From the NCBI RefSeq assembly GCF_963576545.1, contig NW_026870425.1:682001-746000 (forward strand): a DNA stretch of 64,000 bases. Reading direction: 5' to 3'. A program made the translations under genes and the position numbers. A model generated the notes under the pieces. The model was given only the letters and a program-made list of their open reading frames with translations, did no database searches and was not told the DNA's origin. The DNA comes from Limanda limanda. Lineage: Eukaryota > Chordata > Actinopteri > Pleuronectiformes > Pleuronectidae. This document shows positions 35,801-49,200 of this stretch, one piece after another (the first letter of the stretch is position 1; the number at the start of each line of letters is the position of its first letter).

Positions 35801-36423
35801 TGTGATGGGAATTTTGTATTTAGACATGTTCAAATGTAACAGATTACATTTATATAGAAAGAAGTTTACTGAAAGATGTATTTCTGTGTTTAAGACTCAT
35901 AGTCAGAGTTTAGCTCAAGTTAACACTATGCATAATGCTCTTGAAGGGCCTTATAGACGTGGCCTTCTCAGTCTAGTGTGAACAAAAGGTTTCTCAACAG
36001 GGGCCAATTAAGTCTTCTGCAGCAGGGAGCTTCAAAGGCTAATAGGTGTGACCTGCAGAGACAGGAGATCTCTGAGAAACTCACAGGGTCTGGAACAAGA
36101 TGCGTTTAGCATCTTGTTCAAACTTCAAAGAGACCGCCAGAGACCAATGTCTGGTCTTCCTGTAACGACATGGAGAGAAGCTGATTGGACAAATGTATTT
36201 TACTGTGGAGAGGAGGGATCTGATTGTATAAATGGAGTGTACTTTTGAGAGCTCATCGCCATTGCCCTCATATCTGTCACCGTGATGTTTGAGCTCTGTG
36301 CCATTGAGGTCAAGTCTGTTGTCGTGACTTGACCTTTGTAAACCGTCCGCAGACGGTTTGAATTAAACATCCAGAATTGATAATTGCTTGTTGTGTCATG
36401 ATATGTAATAATTTTCCATTACA
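35801..36423 (+). repeat. 3' LTR
   Basis: These 623 bp are identical by eye to the 5' LTR. The copy holds ATTAAA at 36362-36367, where the element's transcript would be polyadenylated, and the same hairpins, shifted by 5,787 bp. Confidence 0.95.
36362..36367 (+). terminator. Polyadenylation signal of the LTR element
   Basis: ATTAAA in the 3' LTR is followed by a GU-rich TTGTTGTGTC. It lies 2 bp after the AAACCGTC/GACGGTTT hairpin. It is the probable 3' end signal for the genomic RNA. Confidence 0.6.
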
Positions 36424-36427
36424 CTTC
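36424..36427. repeat. Target-site duplication CTTC, right
   Basis: This is the second copy of the CTTC at 30010-30013. Satellite sequence resumes in phase from here, so no satellite was deleted at insertion. Confidence 0.9.
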
Positions 36428-38182
36428 CAAAAAAGGCTTATCTCCCCGTTTCCAGCTGTTTAGTGACATTTGGGATGATGTGTGATGAAAAATTCGAGAA
36501 TTTAACCATTTCTTCCAAAAAAAGGCATATCTCCCTGTTTCCAGCGCTTTTCTGACACTGGAGCTGATATGTGATGAAAAAATCAAAATGTTAACCATTG
36601 CTTCCAAAAGAGGCTTATCTCCCCGTTCCAGCTGTTTAGTGACATTTGGGATGATGTGTAATGAAAAATTCAAGAATTTAACCATTTCTTCCAAAAAAGG
36701 CTTATCTCCCTGTTTCCAGCGCTTTTCTGAAACTTGGGCTGACATGTGATGAAAAAGTCAAAATGTTAACCATTGCTTCCAAAAAAGGCTTATCTCCCCG
36801 TGTCCAGCTGTTTATTGACATTTGGGATGATGTGTGATGAAAAATTCAAGAATTTCACCATTTCTTCCAAAAAAGGCTTATCTCCCTGTTTCCAGCGCTT
36901 TTCTGACACTTGGACTGATATGTGATGAAAAATTCAGAAATGTTAACCATTGCTTCCAAAAAAGGCTTATCTCCCCGTTTCCAGCTGTTTAGTGACATTT
37001 GGGATGATGTGTGATGAAAAATTCAAGAATTTAACCATTTCTTCCAAAAAAAGGCATGTCTCCCTGTTTCCAGCGCTTTTCTGACACTTGGGCTGATATG
37101 TGATGAAAAAGTCAAAATGTTAACCATTGCTTCCAAAAAAGGCTTATCTCCCCGTTTCCAGCTGTTTAGTGACATTTGGGATGATGTGTGATGAAAAATT
37201 CAAGAATTTAACCATTTCTTCCAAAAAAAAGGCATATCTCCCTGTTTCCAGCGCTTTTCTGACACTGGAGCTGATATGTGATGAAAAAATCAAAATGTTA
37301 ACCATTGCTTCCAACAGAGGCTTATCTCCCCGTTCCAGCTGTTTAGTGACATTTGGGATGATGTGTGATGAAAAATTCAAGAATTTAACCATTTCTTCCA
37401 AAAAAAAGGCATATCTCCCTGTTTCCAGCGCTTTTCTGACACTGGAGCTGATATGTGATAAAAAAGTCAAGAATTTAACCATTTCTTCCAAAAAAGGCTT
37501 ATCTCCCTGTTTCCAGCGCTTTTCTTACACTTGGGCTGATATGTGATGAAAAAGTCAAAATGTTAACCATTGCTTCCAAAAAAGGCTTATCTCCCCGTTT
37601 CCAGCTGTTTAGTGACATTTGGGATGATGTGTGATGAAAAATTCGAGAATTTAACCATTTCTTCCCAAAAAAGGCATATCTCCCTGTTTCCAGCGCTTTT
37701 CTGACACTGGAGCTGATATGTGATGAAAAAGTCAAAATGTTAACCATTGCTTCCAAAAAAGGCTTATCTCCCCGTTTCCAGCTGTTTATTGACATTTGGG
37801 ATGATGTGTGATGAAAAATTCAAGAATTTAACCATTTCTTCCAAAAAAGGCTTATCTCCCTGTTTTTAGCGCTTTTCTGACACTTGGGCTGATATGTGAT
37901 GAAAAAGTCAAAATGTTAACCATTACTTCCAAAAAAGGCTTATCTCCCCGTTTCCAGCTGTTTAGTGACATTTGGGATGATGTGTGATGAAAAATTCGAG
38001 AATTTAACCATTTCTTCCAAAAAAAGGCATATCTCCCTGTTTCCAGCGCTTTTCTGACACTGGAGCTGATATGTGATGAAAAAGTCAAAATGTTAACCAT
38101 TGCTTCCAAAAAAGGCTTATCTCCCCGTTTCCAGCTGTTTATTGACATTTGGGATGATGTGTGATGAAAAATTCAAGAATTT
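36424..38182. repeat. Satellite array, type I block (second copy, right of LTR element)
   Basis: The satellite continues exactly where it was interrupted. 36424 to about 37699 matches 26743 to about 28018 at a constant offset of 9,681 bp, including the rare CCAACAGAGGC and CGTGTCCAGCTG variants. About 37.50-38.15 kb is then a tandem 353-bp (two-dimer) repeat. The block ends where type II variants begin. Confidence 0.92.
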
Positions 38183-40864
38183 AACCATTTCTTCCAAAAA
38201 AGGCTTATCTCCCTGTTTAGAGCGCTTTTCTGACACTTGGGCTGACATGTGATGAAAAAGTCAGAAATCTTAATCAATGCTTCCAAAAAAGGCTTATCTC
38301 CCCGTTTCCAGCTGTTTAGTGACATTTGGGATGATGTGTGATGACAAATTCAAGAATTTAACCATTTCTTCCAAAAAAGGCTTATCTCCCTGTTTAGAGC
38401 GCTTTTCTGACACTTGGGCTGACATGTGATGAAAAAGTCAGAAATCTTAATCAATGCTTCCAAAAAAGGCTTATCTCCCCGTTTCCAGCTGTTTAGTGAC
38501 ATTTGGGATGATGTGTGATAAAAAATTCAAGAATTTAAACATTTCTTCCAAAAAAAGGCAGATCTCCCTGTTTCCAGCGCTTTTCTGACACTGGAGCTGA
38601 TATGTGATGAAAAAGTCAAAATGTTAACCATTGCTTCCAAAAAAGGCTTATCTCCCCGTTTCCAGCTGTTTAGTGACATTTGGGATGATGTGTGATGAAA
38701 AATTCAAGAATTTAACCATTTCTTCCAAAAAAGGCTTATCTCCCTGTTTCCAGCGCTTTTCTGACACTTGGGCTGACATGTGATGAAAAAGTCAGAAATC
38801 TTAATCAATGCTTCCAAAAAAGGCTTATCTTCCCGTTTCCCCCTGTTTAGTGACATTTGGGATGATGTGTGATGAAAAATTCAAGAATTTAACCTTTTCT
38901 TCAAAAAAAAGGCAGATCTCCCTGTTTCCAGCGCTTTTCTGACACTGGAGTTGATATGTGATGAAAAAGTCAAAATGTTAACCATTGCTTCCAAAAATGG
39001 CTTATCTCCCCGTTTCCAGCTGTTTAGTGACATTTGGGATGATGTGTGATAAAAAATTCAAGAATTTAACCATTTCTTCCAAAAAAGGCTTATCTCCCTG
39101 TTTCCAGCGCTTTTCTGACACTTGGGCTGACATGTGATGAAAAAGTCAGAAATCTTAATCAATGCTTCCAAAAAAGGCTTATCTCCCCGTTTCCAGCTGT
39201 TTAGTGACATTTGGGATGATGTGTGATGAAAAATTCAAGAATATAACCTTTTCTTCCAAAAAAAGGCAGATCTCCCTGTTTCCAGCGCTTTTCTGACACT
39301 TGGGCTGACATGTGATGAAAAAGTCAGAAATCTTAATCAATGCTTCCAAAAAAGGCTTATCTCCCCGCTTCCAGCTGTTTAGTGACATTTGGGATGATGT
39401 GTGATGAAAAATTCAAGAATTTAACCATTTCTTCCAAAAAAGGCTTATCTCCCTGTTTCCAGCGCTTTTCTGACACTTGGGCTGACATGTGATGAAAAAG
39501 TCAGAAATCTTAATCAATGCTTCCAAAAAAGGCTTATCTCCCCGTTTCCAGCTGTTTAGTGACATTTGGGATGATGTGTGATGAAAAATTCAAGAATTTA
39601 ACCATTTCTTCCAAAAAAGGCTTATCTCCCTGTTTCCAGCGCTTTTCTGACACTTGAGCTGACATGTGATGAAAAAGTCAGAAATCTTAATCAATGCTTC
39701 CAAAAAAGGCTTATCTCCACGTTTCCAGCTGTTTAGTGACATTTGGGATGATGTGTGATGAAAAATTCAAGAATTTAACCATTTCTTCCAAAAAAGGCTT
39801 ATCTCCCTGTTTCCAGCGCTTTTCTGACACTTGGGCTGACATGTGATGAAAAAGTCAGAAATCTTAATCAATGCTTCCAAAAAAGGCTTATATCCCCGTT
39901 TCCAGCTGTTTAGTGACATTTGGGATGATGTGTGATGAAAAATTCAAGAATTTAACCATTTCTTCCAAAAAAGGCGTATCTCCCTGTTTCCAGCGCTTTT
40001 CTGACACTTGGGCTGACATGTGGTGAAAAAGTCAGAAATCTTAATCAATGCTTCCAAAAAAGGCTTATCTCCCCGTTTCCAGCTGTTTAGTGACATTTGG
40101 GATGATGTGTGATGACAAATTCAAGAATTTACCCATTTCTTCCAAAAAAGGCTTATCTCCCTGTTTAGAGCGCTTTTCTGACACTTGGGCTGACATGTGA
40201 TGAAAAAGTCAGAAATCTTAATCAATGCTTCCAAAAAAGGCTTATCTCCCCGTTTCCAGCTGTTTAGTGACATTTGGGATGATGTGTGATAAAAAATTCA
40301 AGAATTTAACCATTTCTTCCAAAAAAAGGCAGATCTCCCTGTTTCCAGCGCTTTTCTGACACTGGAGCTGATATGTGATGAAAAAGTCAAAATGTTAACC
40401 ATTGCTTCCAAAAAAGGCTTATCTCCCCTTTTCCAGCTGTTTAGTGACATTTGGGATGATGTGTGATGAAAAATTCAAGAATTTAACCTTTTCTTCCAAA
40501 AAAGGCAGATCTCCCTGTTTCCAGCGCTTTTCTGACACTGGAGCTGATATGTGATGAAAAAGTCAAAATGTTAACCATTGCTTCCAAAAAAGGCTTTTCT
40601 CCCCGTTTCCAGCTGTTTAGTGACATTTGGGATGATGTGTGATGAAAAATTCAAGAATTTAACCATTTCTTCCAAAAAAGGCTTATCTCCCTGTTTCCAG
40701 CGCTTTTCTCACACTGGAGCTGATATGTGATGAAAAAGTCAAAATGTTAACCATTGCTTCCAAAAAAGGCTTATCTCCCCGTTTCCAGCTGTTTAGTGAC
40801 ATTTGGGATGATGTGTGATGAAAAATTCAAGAATTTAACCATTTCTTCCAAAAAAGGCTTATCT

Positions 40865-42705
40865 CCCTGTTTCCAGCGCTTTTCTGACACTTGGGCTGAC
40901 ATGTGATGAAAAAGTCAGAAATCTTAATCAATGCTTCCAAAAAAGGCTTATCTTCCCGTTTCCCGCTGTTTAGTGACATTTGGGATGATGTGTGATGAAA
41001 AATTCAAGAATTTAACCTTTTCTTCAAAAAAAAGGCAGATCTCCCTGTTTCCAGCGCTTTTCTGACACTGGAGTTGATATGTGATGAAAAAGTCAAAATG
41101 TTAACCATTGCTTCCAAAAAAGGCTTATCTCCCCGTTTCCAGCTGTTTAGTGACATTTGGGATGATGTGTGATAAAAATTCAAGAATTTAACCATTTCTT
41201 CCAAAAAAGGCTTATCTCCCTGTTTCCAGCGCTTTTCTGACACTTGGGCTGACATGTGATGAAAAAGTCAGAAATCTTAATCAATGCTTCCAAAAAAGGC
41301 TTATCTCCCCGTTTCCAGCTGTTTAGTGACATTTGGGATGATGTGTGATGAAAAATTCAAGAATTTAACCTTTTCTTCCAAAAAAAGGCAGATCTCCCTG
41401 TTTCCAGCGCTTTTCTGACACTTGGGCTGACATGTGATGAAAAAGTCAGAAATCTTAATCAATGCTTCCAAAAAAGGCTTATCTCCCCGTTTCCAGCTGT
41501 TTAGTGACATTTGGGATGATGTGAGATGAAAAATTCAAGAATTTAACCTTTTCTTCCAAAAAAAGGCAGATCTCCCTGTTTCCAGCGCTTTTCTGACACT
41601 GGAGCTGATATGTGATGAAAAAGTCAAAATGTTAACCATTGCTTCCAAAAAAGGCTTATCTCCCCGTTTCCAGCTGTTTAGTGACATTTGGAATGATGTG
41701 TGATGAAAAATTCAAGAATATAACCTTTTCTTCCAAAAAAAGGCAGATCTCCCTGTTTCCAGCGCTTTTCTGACACTTGGGCTGACATGTGATGAAAAAG
41801 TCAGAAATCTTAATCAATGCTTCCAAAAAAGGCTTATCTTCCCGTTTCCCGCTGTTTAGTGACATTTGGGATGATGTGTGATGAAAAATTCAAGAATTTA
41901 ACCTTTTCTTCAAAAAAAAGGCAGATCTCCCTGTTTCCAGCGCTTTTCTGACACTGGAGTTGATATGTGATGAAAAAGTCAAAATGTTAACCATTGCTTC
42001 CAAAAAAGGCTTATCTCCCCGTTTCCAGCTGTTTAGTGACATTTGGGATGATGTGTGATAAAAATTCAAGAATTTAACCATTTCTTCCAAAAAAGGCTTA
42101 TCTCCCTGTTTCCAGCGCTTTTCTGACACTTGGGCTGACATGTGATGAAAAAGTCAGAAATCTTAATCAATGCTTCCAAAAAAGGCTTATCTCCCCGTTT
42201 CCAGCTGTTTAGTGACATTTGGGATGATGTGTGATGAAAAATTCAAGAATTTAACCTTTTCTTCCAAAAAAAGGCAGATCTCCCTGTTTCCAGCGCTTTT
42301 CTGACACTTGGGCTGACATGTGATGAAAAAGTCAGAAATCTTAATCAATGCTTCCAAAAAAGGCTTATCTCCCCGTTTCCAGCTGTTTAGTGACATTTGG
42401 GATGATGTGAGATGAAAAATTCAAGAATTTAACCTTTTCTTCCAAAAAAAGGCAGATCTCCCTGTTTCCAGCGCTTTTCTGACACTGGAGCTGATATGTG
42501 ATGAAAAAGTCAAAATGTTAACCATTGCTTCCAAAAAAGGCTTATCTCCCCGTTTCCAGCTGTTTAGTGACATTTGGAATGATGTGTGATGAAAAATTCA
42601 AGAATATAACCTTTTCTTCCAAAAAAAGGCAGATCTCCCTGTTTCCAGCGCTTTTCTGACACTTGGGCTGACATGTGATGAAAAAGTCAGAAATCTTAAT
42701 CAATG
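40865..42705. repeat. ~886-bp (five-dimer) module, tandem pair
   Basis: About 40.87-41.82 kb and 41.75-42.70 kb match at an 886-bp offset. Each begins with the rare CTTCCCGTTTCCCGCTG unit (40951, 41837), then a CTTCAAAAAAAAGGCAG unit, then a GTGTGATAAAAATTC unit one A shorter than usual. The same module recurs near 10.93, 13.41, 47.33 and 49.80 kb, so it behaves as a unit of amplification. Edges are approximate. Confidence 0.75.
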
Positions 42706-43847
42706 CTTCCAAAAAAGGCTTATCTCCCCGTTTCCAGCTGTTTAGTGACATTTGGGATGATGTGTGATGAAAAATTCAAGAATTTAACCATTTCTTCCAA
42801 AAAGGCTTATCTCCCTGTTTCCAGCGCTTTTCTGACACTTGGGCTGACATGTGATGAAAAAGTCAGAAATCTTAATCAATGCTTCCAAAAAAGGCTTATC
42901 TCCCCGTTTCCAGCTGTTTAGTGACATTTGGGATGATGTGTGATAAAAAATTCAAGAATTTAACCATTTCTTCCAAAAAAAGGCAGATCTCCCTGTTTCC
43001 AGCGCTTTTCTGACACTGGAGCTGATATGTGATGAAAAAGTCAAAATGTTAACCATTGCTTCCAAAAAAGGCTTATCTCCCCGTTTCCAGCTGTTTAGTG
43101 ACATTTGGGATGATGTGTGATGAAAAATTCAAGAATTTAACCTTTTCTTCCAAAAAAAGGCAGATCTCCCTGTTTCCAGCGCTTTTCTGACACTGGAGCT
43201 GATATGTGATGAAAAAGTCAAAATGTTAACGATTGCTTCCAAAAAAGGCTTATCTCCCCGTTTCCAGCTGTTTAGTGACATTTGGGATGATGTGTGATGA
43301 AAAATTCAAGAATATAACCTTTTCTTCCAAAAAAAGGCAGATCTCCCTGTTTCCAGCGCTTTTCTGACACTTGGGTCTGACATGTGATGAAAACGTCAGA
43401 AATCTTAATCAATGCTTCCAAAAAAGGCTTATCCTCCCGTTTCCCGCTGTTTAGTGACATTTGGGATGATGTGTGATGAAAAATTCAAGAATTTAACCTT
43501 TTCTTCAAAAAAAAGGCAGATCTCCCTGTTTCCAGCGCTTTTCTGACACTGGAGTTGATATGTGATGAAAAAGTCAAAATGTTAACCATTGCTTCCAAAA
43601 AAGGCTTATCTCCCCGTTTCCAGCTGTTTAGTGACATTTGGGATGATGTGTGATGAAAAATTCAAGAATTTAACCATTTCTTCCAAAAAAGGCTTATCTC
43701 CCTGTTTCCAGCGCTTTTCTGACACTGGAGCTGATATGTGATGAAAAAGTCAAAATGTTAACCATTGCTTCCAAAAAAGGCTTATCTCCCCGTTTCCAGC
43801 TGTTTAGTGAAATTTGGGATGATGTGTGATGAAAAATTCAAGAATTT

Positions 43848-46232
43848 AACCATTTCTTCCAAAAAAGGCTTATCTCCCTGTTTCCAGCTGTTTAGTGACA
43901 TTTGGGATGATGTGTGATGAAAAAGTCAAAATGTTAACCATTGCTTCCAAAAAAGGCTTATCTCCCCGTTTCCAGCTGTTTAGTGACATTTGGGATGATG
44001 TGTGATGAAAAATTCAAGAATATAACCTTTTCTTCCAAAAAAAGGCAGATCTCCCTGTTTCCAGCGCTTTTCTGACACTGCAGCTGATATGTGATGAAAA
44101 AGTCAAAATGTTAACCATTGCTTCCAAAAAAGGCTTATCTCCCCGTTTCCAGCTGTTTAGTGACATTTGGGATGATGTGTGATGAAAAATTCAAGAATTT
44201 AACCATTTCTTCCAAAAAAGGCTTATCTCCCTGTTTCCAGCGCTTTTCTGACACTGGAGCTGATATGTGATGAAAAAGTCAAAATGTTAACCATTGCTTC
44301 CAAAAAAGGCTTATCTCCCCGTTTCCAGCTGTTTAGTGAAATTTGGGATGATGTGTGATGAAAAATTCAAGAATTTAACCATTTCTTCCAAAAAAGGCTT
44401 ATCTCCCTGTTTCCAGCTGTTTAGTGACACTTGGGCTGACATGTGATGAAAAAGTCAAAATGTTAACCATTGCTTCCAAAAAAGGCTTATCTCCCCGTTT
44501 CCAGCTGTTTAGTGACATTTGGGATGATGTGTGATGAAAAATTCAAGAATATAACCTTTTCTTCCAAAAAAAGGCAGATCTCCCTGTTTCCAGCGCTTTT
44601 CTGACACTGCAGCTGATATGTGATGAAAAAGTCAAAATGTTAACCATTGCTTCCAAAAAAGGCTTATCTCCCCGTTTCCAGCTGTTTAGTGACATTTGGG
44701 ATGATGTGTGATGAAAAATTCAAGAATTTAACCATTTCTTCCAAAAAGGCTTATCTCCCTGTTTCCAGCGCTTTTCTGACACTTGGGCTGACATGTGATG
44801 AAAAAGTCAGAAATCTTAATCAATGCTTCCAAAAAAGGCTTATCTCCCCGTTTCCAGCTGTTTAGTGACATTTGGGATGATGTGTGATAAAAAATTCAAG
44901 AATTTAACCATTTCTTCCAAAAAAAGGCAGATCTCCCTGTTTCCAGCGCTTTTCTGACACTGGAGCTGATATGTGATGAAAAAGTCAAAATGTTAACCAT
45001 TGCTTCCAAAAAAGGCTTATCTCCCCGTTTCCAGCTGTTTAGTGACATTTGGGATGATGTGTGATGAAAAATTCAAGAATTTAACCATTTCTTCCAAAAA
45101 AGGCTTATCTCCCTGTTTCCAGCGCTTTTCTGACACTTGGGCTGACATGTGATGAAAAAGTCAGAAATCTTAATCACTGCTTCCAAAAAAGGCTTATCTC
45201 CCCGTTTCCAGCTGTTTAGTGACATTTGGGATGATGTGTGATGAAAAATTCAAGAATTTAACCTTTTCTTCCAAAAAAAGGCAGATCTCCCTGTTTCCAG
45301 CGCTTTTTGACACTGGAGCTGATATGTGATGAAAAAGTCAAAATGTTAACCATTGCTTCCAAAAAAGGCTTATCTCCCCGTTTCCAGCTGTTTAGTGACA
45401 TTTGGGATGATGTGTGATGAAAAATTCAAGAATTTAACCTTTTCTTCCAAAAAAAGGCAGATCTCCCTGTTTCCAGCGCTTTTCTGACACTGGAGCTGAT
45501 ATGTGATGAAAAAGTCAAAATGTTAACGATTGCTTCCAAAAAAGGCTTATCTCCCCGTTTCCAGCTGTTTAGTGACATTTGGGATGATGTGTGATGAAAA
45601 ATTCAAGAATATAACCTTTTCTTCCAAAAAAAGGCAGATCTCCCTGTTTCCAGCGCTTTTCTGACACTTGGGTCTGACATGTGATGAAAACGTCAGAAAT
45701 CTTAATCAATGCTTCCAAAAAAGGCTTATCTTCCCGTTTCCCGCTGTTTAGTGACATTTGGGATGATGTGTGATGAAAAATTCAAGAATTTAACCTTTTC
45801 TTCAAAAAAAAGGCAGATCTCCCTGTTTCCAGCGCTTTTCTGACACTGGAGTTGATATGTGATGAAAAAGTCAAAATGTTAACCATTGCTTCCAAAAAAG
45901 GCTTATCTCCCCGTTTCCAGCTGTTTAGTGACATTTGGGATGATGTGTGATGAAAAATTCAAGAATTTAACCATTTCTTCCAAAAAAGGCTTATCTCCCT
46001 GTTTCCAGCGCTTTTCTGACACTGGAGCTGATATGTGATGAAAAAGTCAAAATGTTAACCATTGCTTCCAAAAAAGGCTTATCTCCCCGTTTCCAGCTGT
46101 TTAGTGAAATTTGGGATGATGTGTGATGAAAAATTCAAGAATTTAACCATTTCTTCCAAAAAAGGCTTATCTCCCTGTTTCCAGCTGTTTAGTGACATTT
46201 GGGATGATGTGTGATGAAAAATTCAAGAATTT
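43848..46232. repeat. Cluster of hybrid A/B satellite half-units
   Basis: Three 88-bp half-units switch type internally. 43848-43935 starts as B (CTCCCTG), becomes A (CAGCTGTTTAGTGACATTTG), then ends as B (GTCAAAATGTT). 44377-44464 starts as B, takes the A CAGCTGTTTAGTG core, and returns to B (CACTTGGGCTGAC). 46145-46232 starts as B and finishes as A, so A follows A at that point. They fit recombination or gene conversion between half-units out of register. Confidence 0.75.
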
Positions 46233-49200
46233 AACCATTTCTTCCAAAAAAGGCGTATCTCCCTGTTTCCAGCGCTTTTCTGACACTTGGGCTGACATGT
46301 GGTGAAAAAGTCAGAAATCTTAATCAATGCTTCCAAAAAAGGCTTATATCCCCGTTTCCAGCTGTTTAGTGACATTTGGGATGATGTGTGATGAAAAATT
46401 CAAGAATTTAACCATTTCTTCCAAAAAAGGCGTATCTCCCTGTTTCCAGCGCTTTTCTGACACTTGGGCTGACATGTGGTGAAAAAGTCAGAAATCTTAA
46501 TCAATGCTTCCAAAAAAGGCTTATCTCCCCGTTTCCAGCTGTTTAGTGACATTTGGGATGATGTGTGATGACAAATTCAAGAATTTACCCATTTCTTCCA
46601 AAAAAGGCTTATCTCCCTGTTTAGAGCGCTTTTCTGACACTTGGGCTGACATGTGATGAAAAAGTCAGAAATCTTAATCAATGCTTCCAAAAAAGGCTTA
46701 TCTCCCTGTTTCCAGCGCTTTTCTGACACTGGAGCTGATATGTGATGAAAAAGTCAAAATGTTAACCATTGCTTCCAAAAAAGGCTTATCTCCCCTTTTC
46801 CAGCTGTTTAGTGACATTTTGGATGATGTGTGATGAAAAATTCAAGAATTTAACCTTTTCTTCCAAAAAAGGCAGATCTCCCTGTTTCCAGCGCTTTTCT
46901 GACACTGGAGCTGATATGTGATGAAAAAGTCAAAATGTTAACCATTGCTTCCAAAAAAGGCTTTTCTCCCCGTTTCCAGCTGTTTAGTGACATTTGGGAT
47001 GATGTGTGATGAAAAATTCAAGAATTTAACCATTTCTTCCAAAAAAGGCTTATCTCCCTGTTTCCAGCGCTTTTCTGACACTGGAGCTGATATGTGATGA
47101 AAAAGTCAAAATGTTAACCATTGCTTCCAAAAAAGGCTTATCTCCCCGTTTCCAGCTGTTTAGTGAAATTTGGGATGATGTGTGATGAAAAATTCAAGAA
47201 TTTAACCATTTCTTCCAAAAAAGGCTTATCTCCCTGTTTCCAGCGCTTTTCTGACACTTGGGCTGACATGTGATGAAAAAGTCAGAAATCTTAATCAATG
47301 CTTCCAAAAAAGGCTTATCTTCCCGTTTCCCGCTGTTTAGTGACATTTGGGATGATGTGTGATGAAAAATTCAAGAATTTAACCTTTTCTTCAAAAAAAA
47401 GGCAGATCTCCCTGTTTCCAGCGCTTTTCTGACACTGGAGTTGATATGTGATGAAAAAGTCAAAATGTTAACCATTGCTTCCAAAAAAGGCTTATCTCCC
47501 CGTTTCCAGCTGTTTAGTGACATTTGGGATGATGTGTGATAAAAATTCAAGAATTTAACCATTTCTTCCAAAAAAGGCTTATCTCCCTGTTTCCAGCGCT
47601 TTTCTGACACTTGGGCTGACATGTGATGAAAAAGTCAGAAATCTTAATCAATGCTTCCAAAAAAGGCTTATCTCCCCGTTTCCAGCTGTTTAGTGACATT
47701 TGGGATGATGTGTGATGAAAAATTCAAGAATTTAACCTTTTCTTCCAAAAAAAGGCAGATCTCCCTGTTTCCAGCGCTTTTCTGACACTTGGGCTGACAT
47801 GTGATGAAAAAGTCAGAAATCTTAATCAATGCTTCCAAAAAAGGCTTATCTCCCCGTTTCCAGCTGTTTAGTGACATTTGGGATGATGTGAGATGAAAAA
47901 TTCAAGAATTTAACCTTTTCTTCCAAAAAAAGGCAGATCTCCCTGTTTCCAGCGCTTTTCTGACACTGGAGCTGATATGTGATGAAAAAGTCAAAATGTT
48001 AACCATTGCTTCCAAAAAAGGCTTATCTCCCCGTTTCCAGCTGTTTAGTGACATTTGGAATGATGTGTGATGAAAAATTCAAGAATATAACCTTTTCTTC
48101 CAAAAAAAGGCAGATCTCCCTGTTTCCAGCGCTTTTCTGACACTTGGGCTGACATGTGATGAAAAAGTCAGAAATCTTAATCAATGCTTCCAAAAAAGGC
48201 TTATCTCCCCGTTTCCAGCTGTTTAGTGACATTTGGGATGATGTGTGATGAAAAATTCAAGAATTTAACCATTTCTTCCAAAAAAGGCTTTTCTCCCTGT
48301 TTCCAGCGCTTTTCTGACACTTCGGCTGACATGTGATGAAAAAGTCAGAAATCTTAATCAATGCTTCCAAAAAAGGCTTATCTCCCCGTTTCCAGCTGTT
48401 TAGTGACATTTGGGATGATGTGTGATGAAAAATTCAAGAATTTAACCATTTCTTCCAAAAAAGGCTTATCTCCCTGTTTCCAGCACTTTTCTGACACTTG
48501 GGCTGACATGTGATGAAAAAGTTAAAATGTTAACCATTGCTTCCAAAAAAGGCTTATCTCCCCGTTTCCAGCTGTTTAGTGACATTTGGGATGATGTGTG
48601 ATGAAAAATTCAAGAATATAACCTTTTCTTCCAAAAAAAGGCAGATCTCCCTGTTTCCAGCGCTTTTCTGACACTGCAGCTGATATGTGATGAAAAAGTC
48701 AAAATGTTAACCATTGCTTCCAAAAAAGGCTTATCTCCCCGTTTCCAGCTGTTTAGTGACATTTGGGATGATGTGTGATGAAAAATTCAAGAATTTAACC
48801 ATTTCTTCCAAAAAGGCTTATCTCCCTGTTTCCAGCGCTTTTCTGACACTTGGGCTGACATGTGATGAAAAAGTCAGAAATCTTAATCAATGCTTCCAAA
48901 AAAGGCTTATCTCCCCGTTTCCAGCTGTTTAGTGACATTTGGGATGATGTGTGATAAAAAATTCAAGAATTTAACCATTTCTTCCAAAAAAAGGCAGATC
49001 TCCCTGTTTCCAGCGCTTTTCTGACACTGGAGCTGATATGTGATGAAAAAGTCAAAATGTTAACCATTGCTTCCAAAAAAGGCTTATCTCCCCGTTTCCA
49101 GCTGTTTAGTGACATTTGGGATGATGTGTGATGAAAAATTCAAGAATTTAACCATTTCTTCCAAAAAAGGCTTATCTCCCTGTTTCCAGCGCTTTTCTGA

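Larger units (their letters stand above)
30014..36423 (+). mobile_element. Young defective endogenous retrovirus / LTR retrotransposon
   Basis: This is a complete 6,410-bp insertion with two 623-bp LTRs, TG...CA ends, a 4-bp target duplication, a primer-binding-site position, a gag-like ORF with a zinc knuckle, a polypurine tract, and a 3' region with an integrase-tail-like motif. Protease, reverse transcriptase, RNase H and nearly all integrase are absent, and gag lacks a recognisable capsid region, so it cannot encode its own replication. The LTRs are identical by eye, so the insertion is recent and must have been mobilised by proteins supplied in trans or have lost its coding region in the same round. 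The 4-bp duplication, the CA-TT-TGG spacing after the LTR and the single knuckle suggest a class I (gamma/epsilon-like) origin. A large non-autonomous LTR derivative is the alternative description. Confidence 0.92.
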
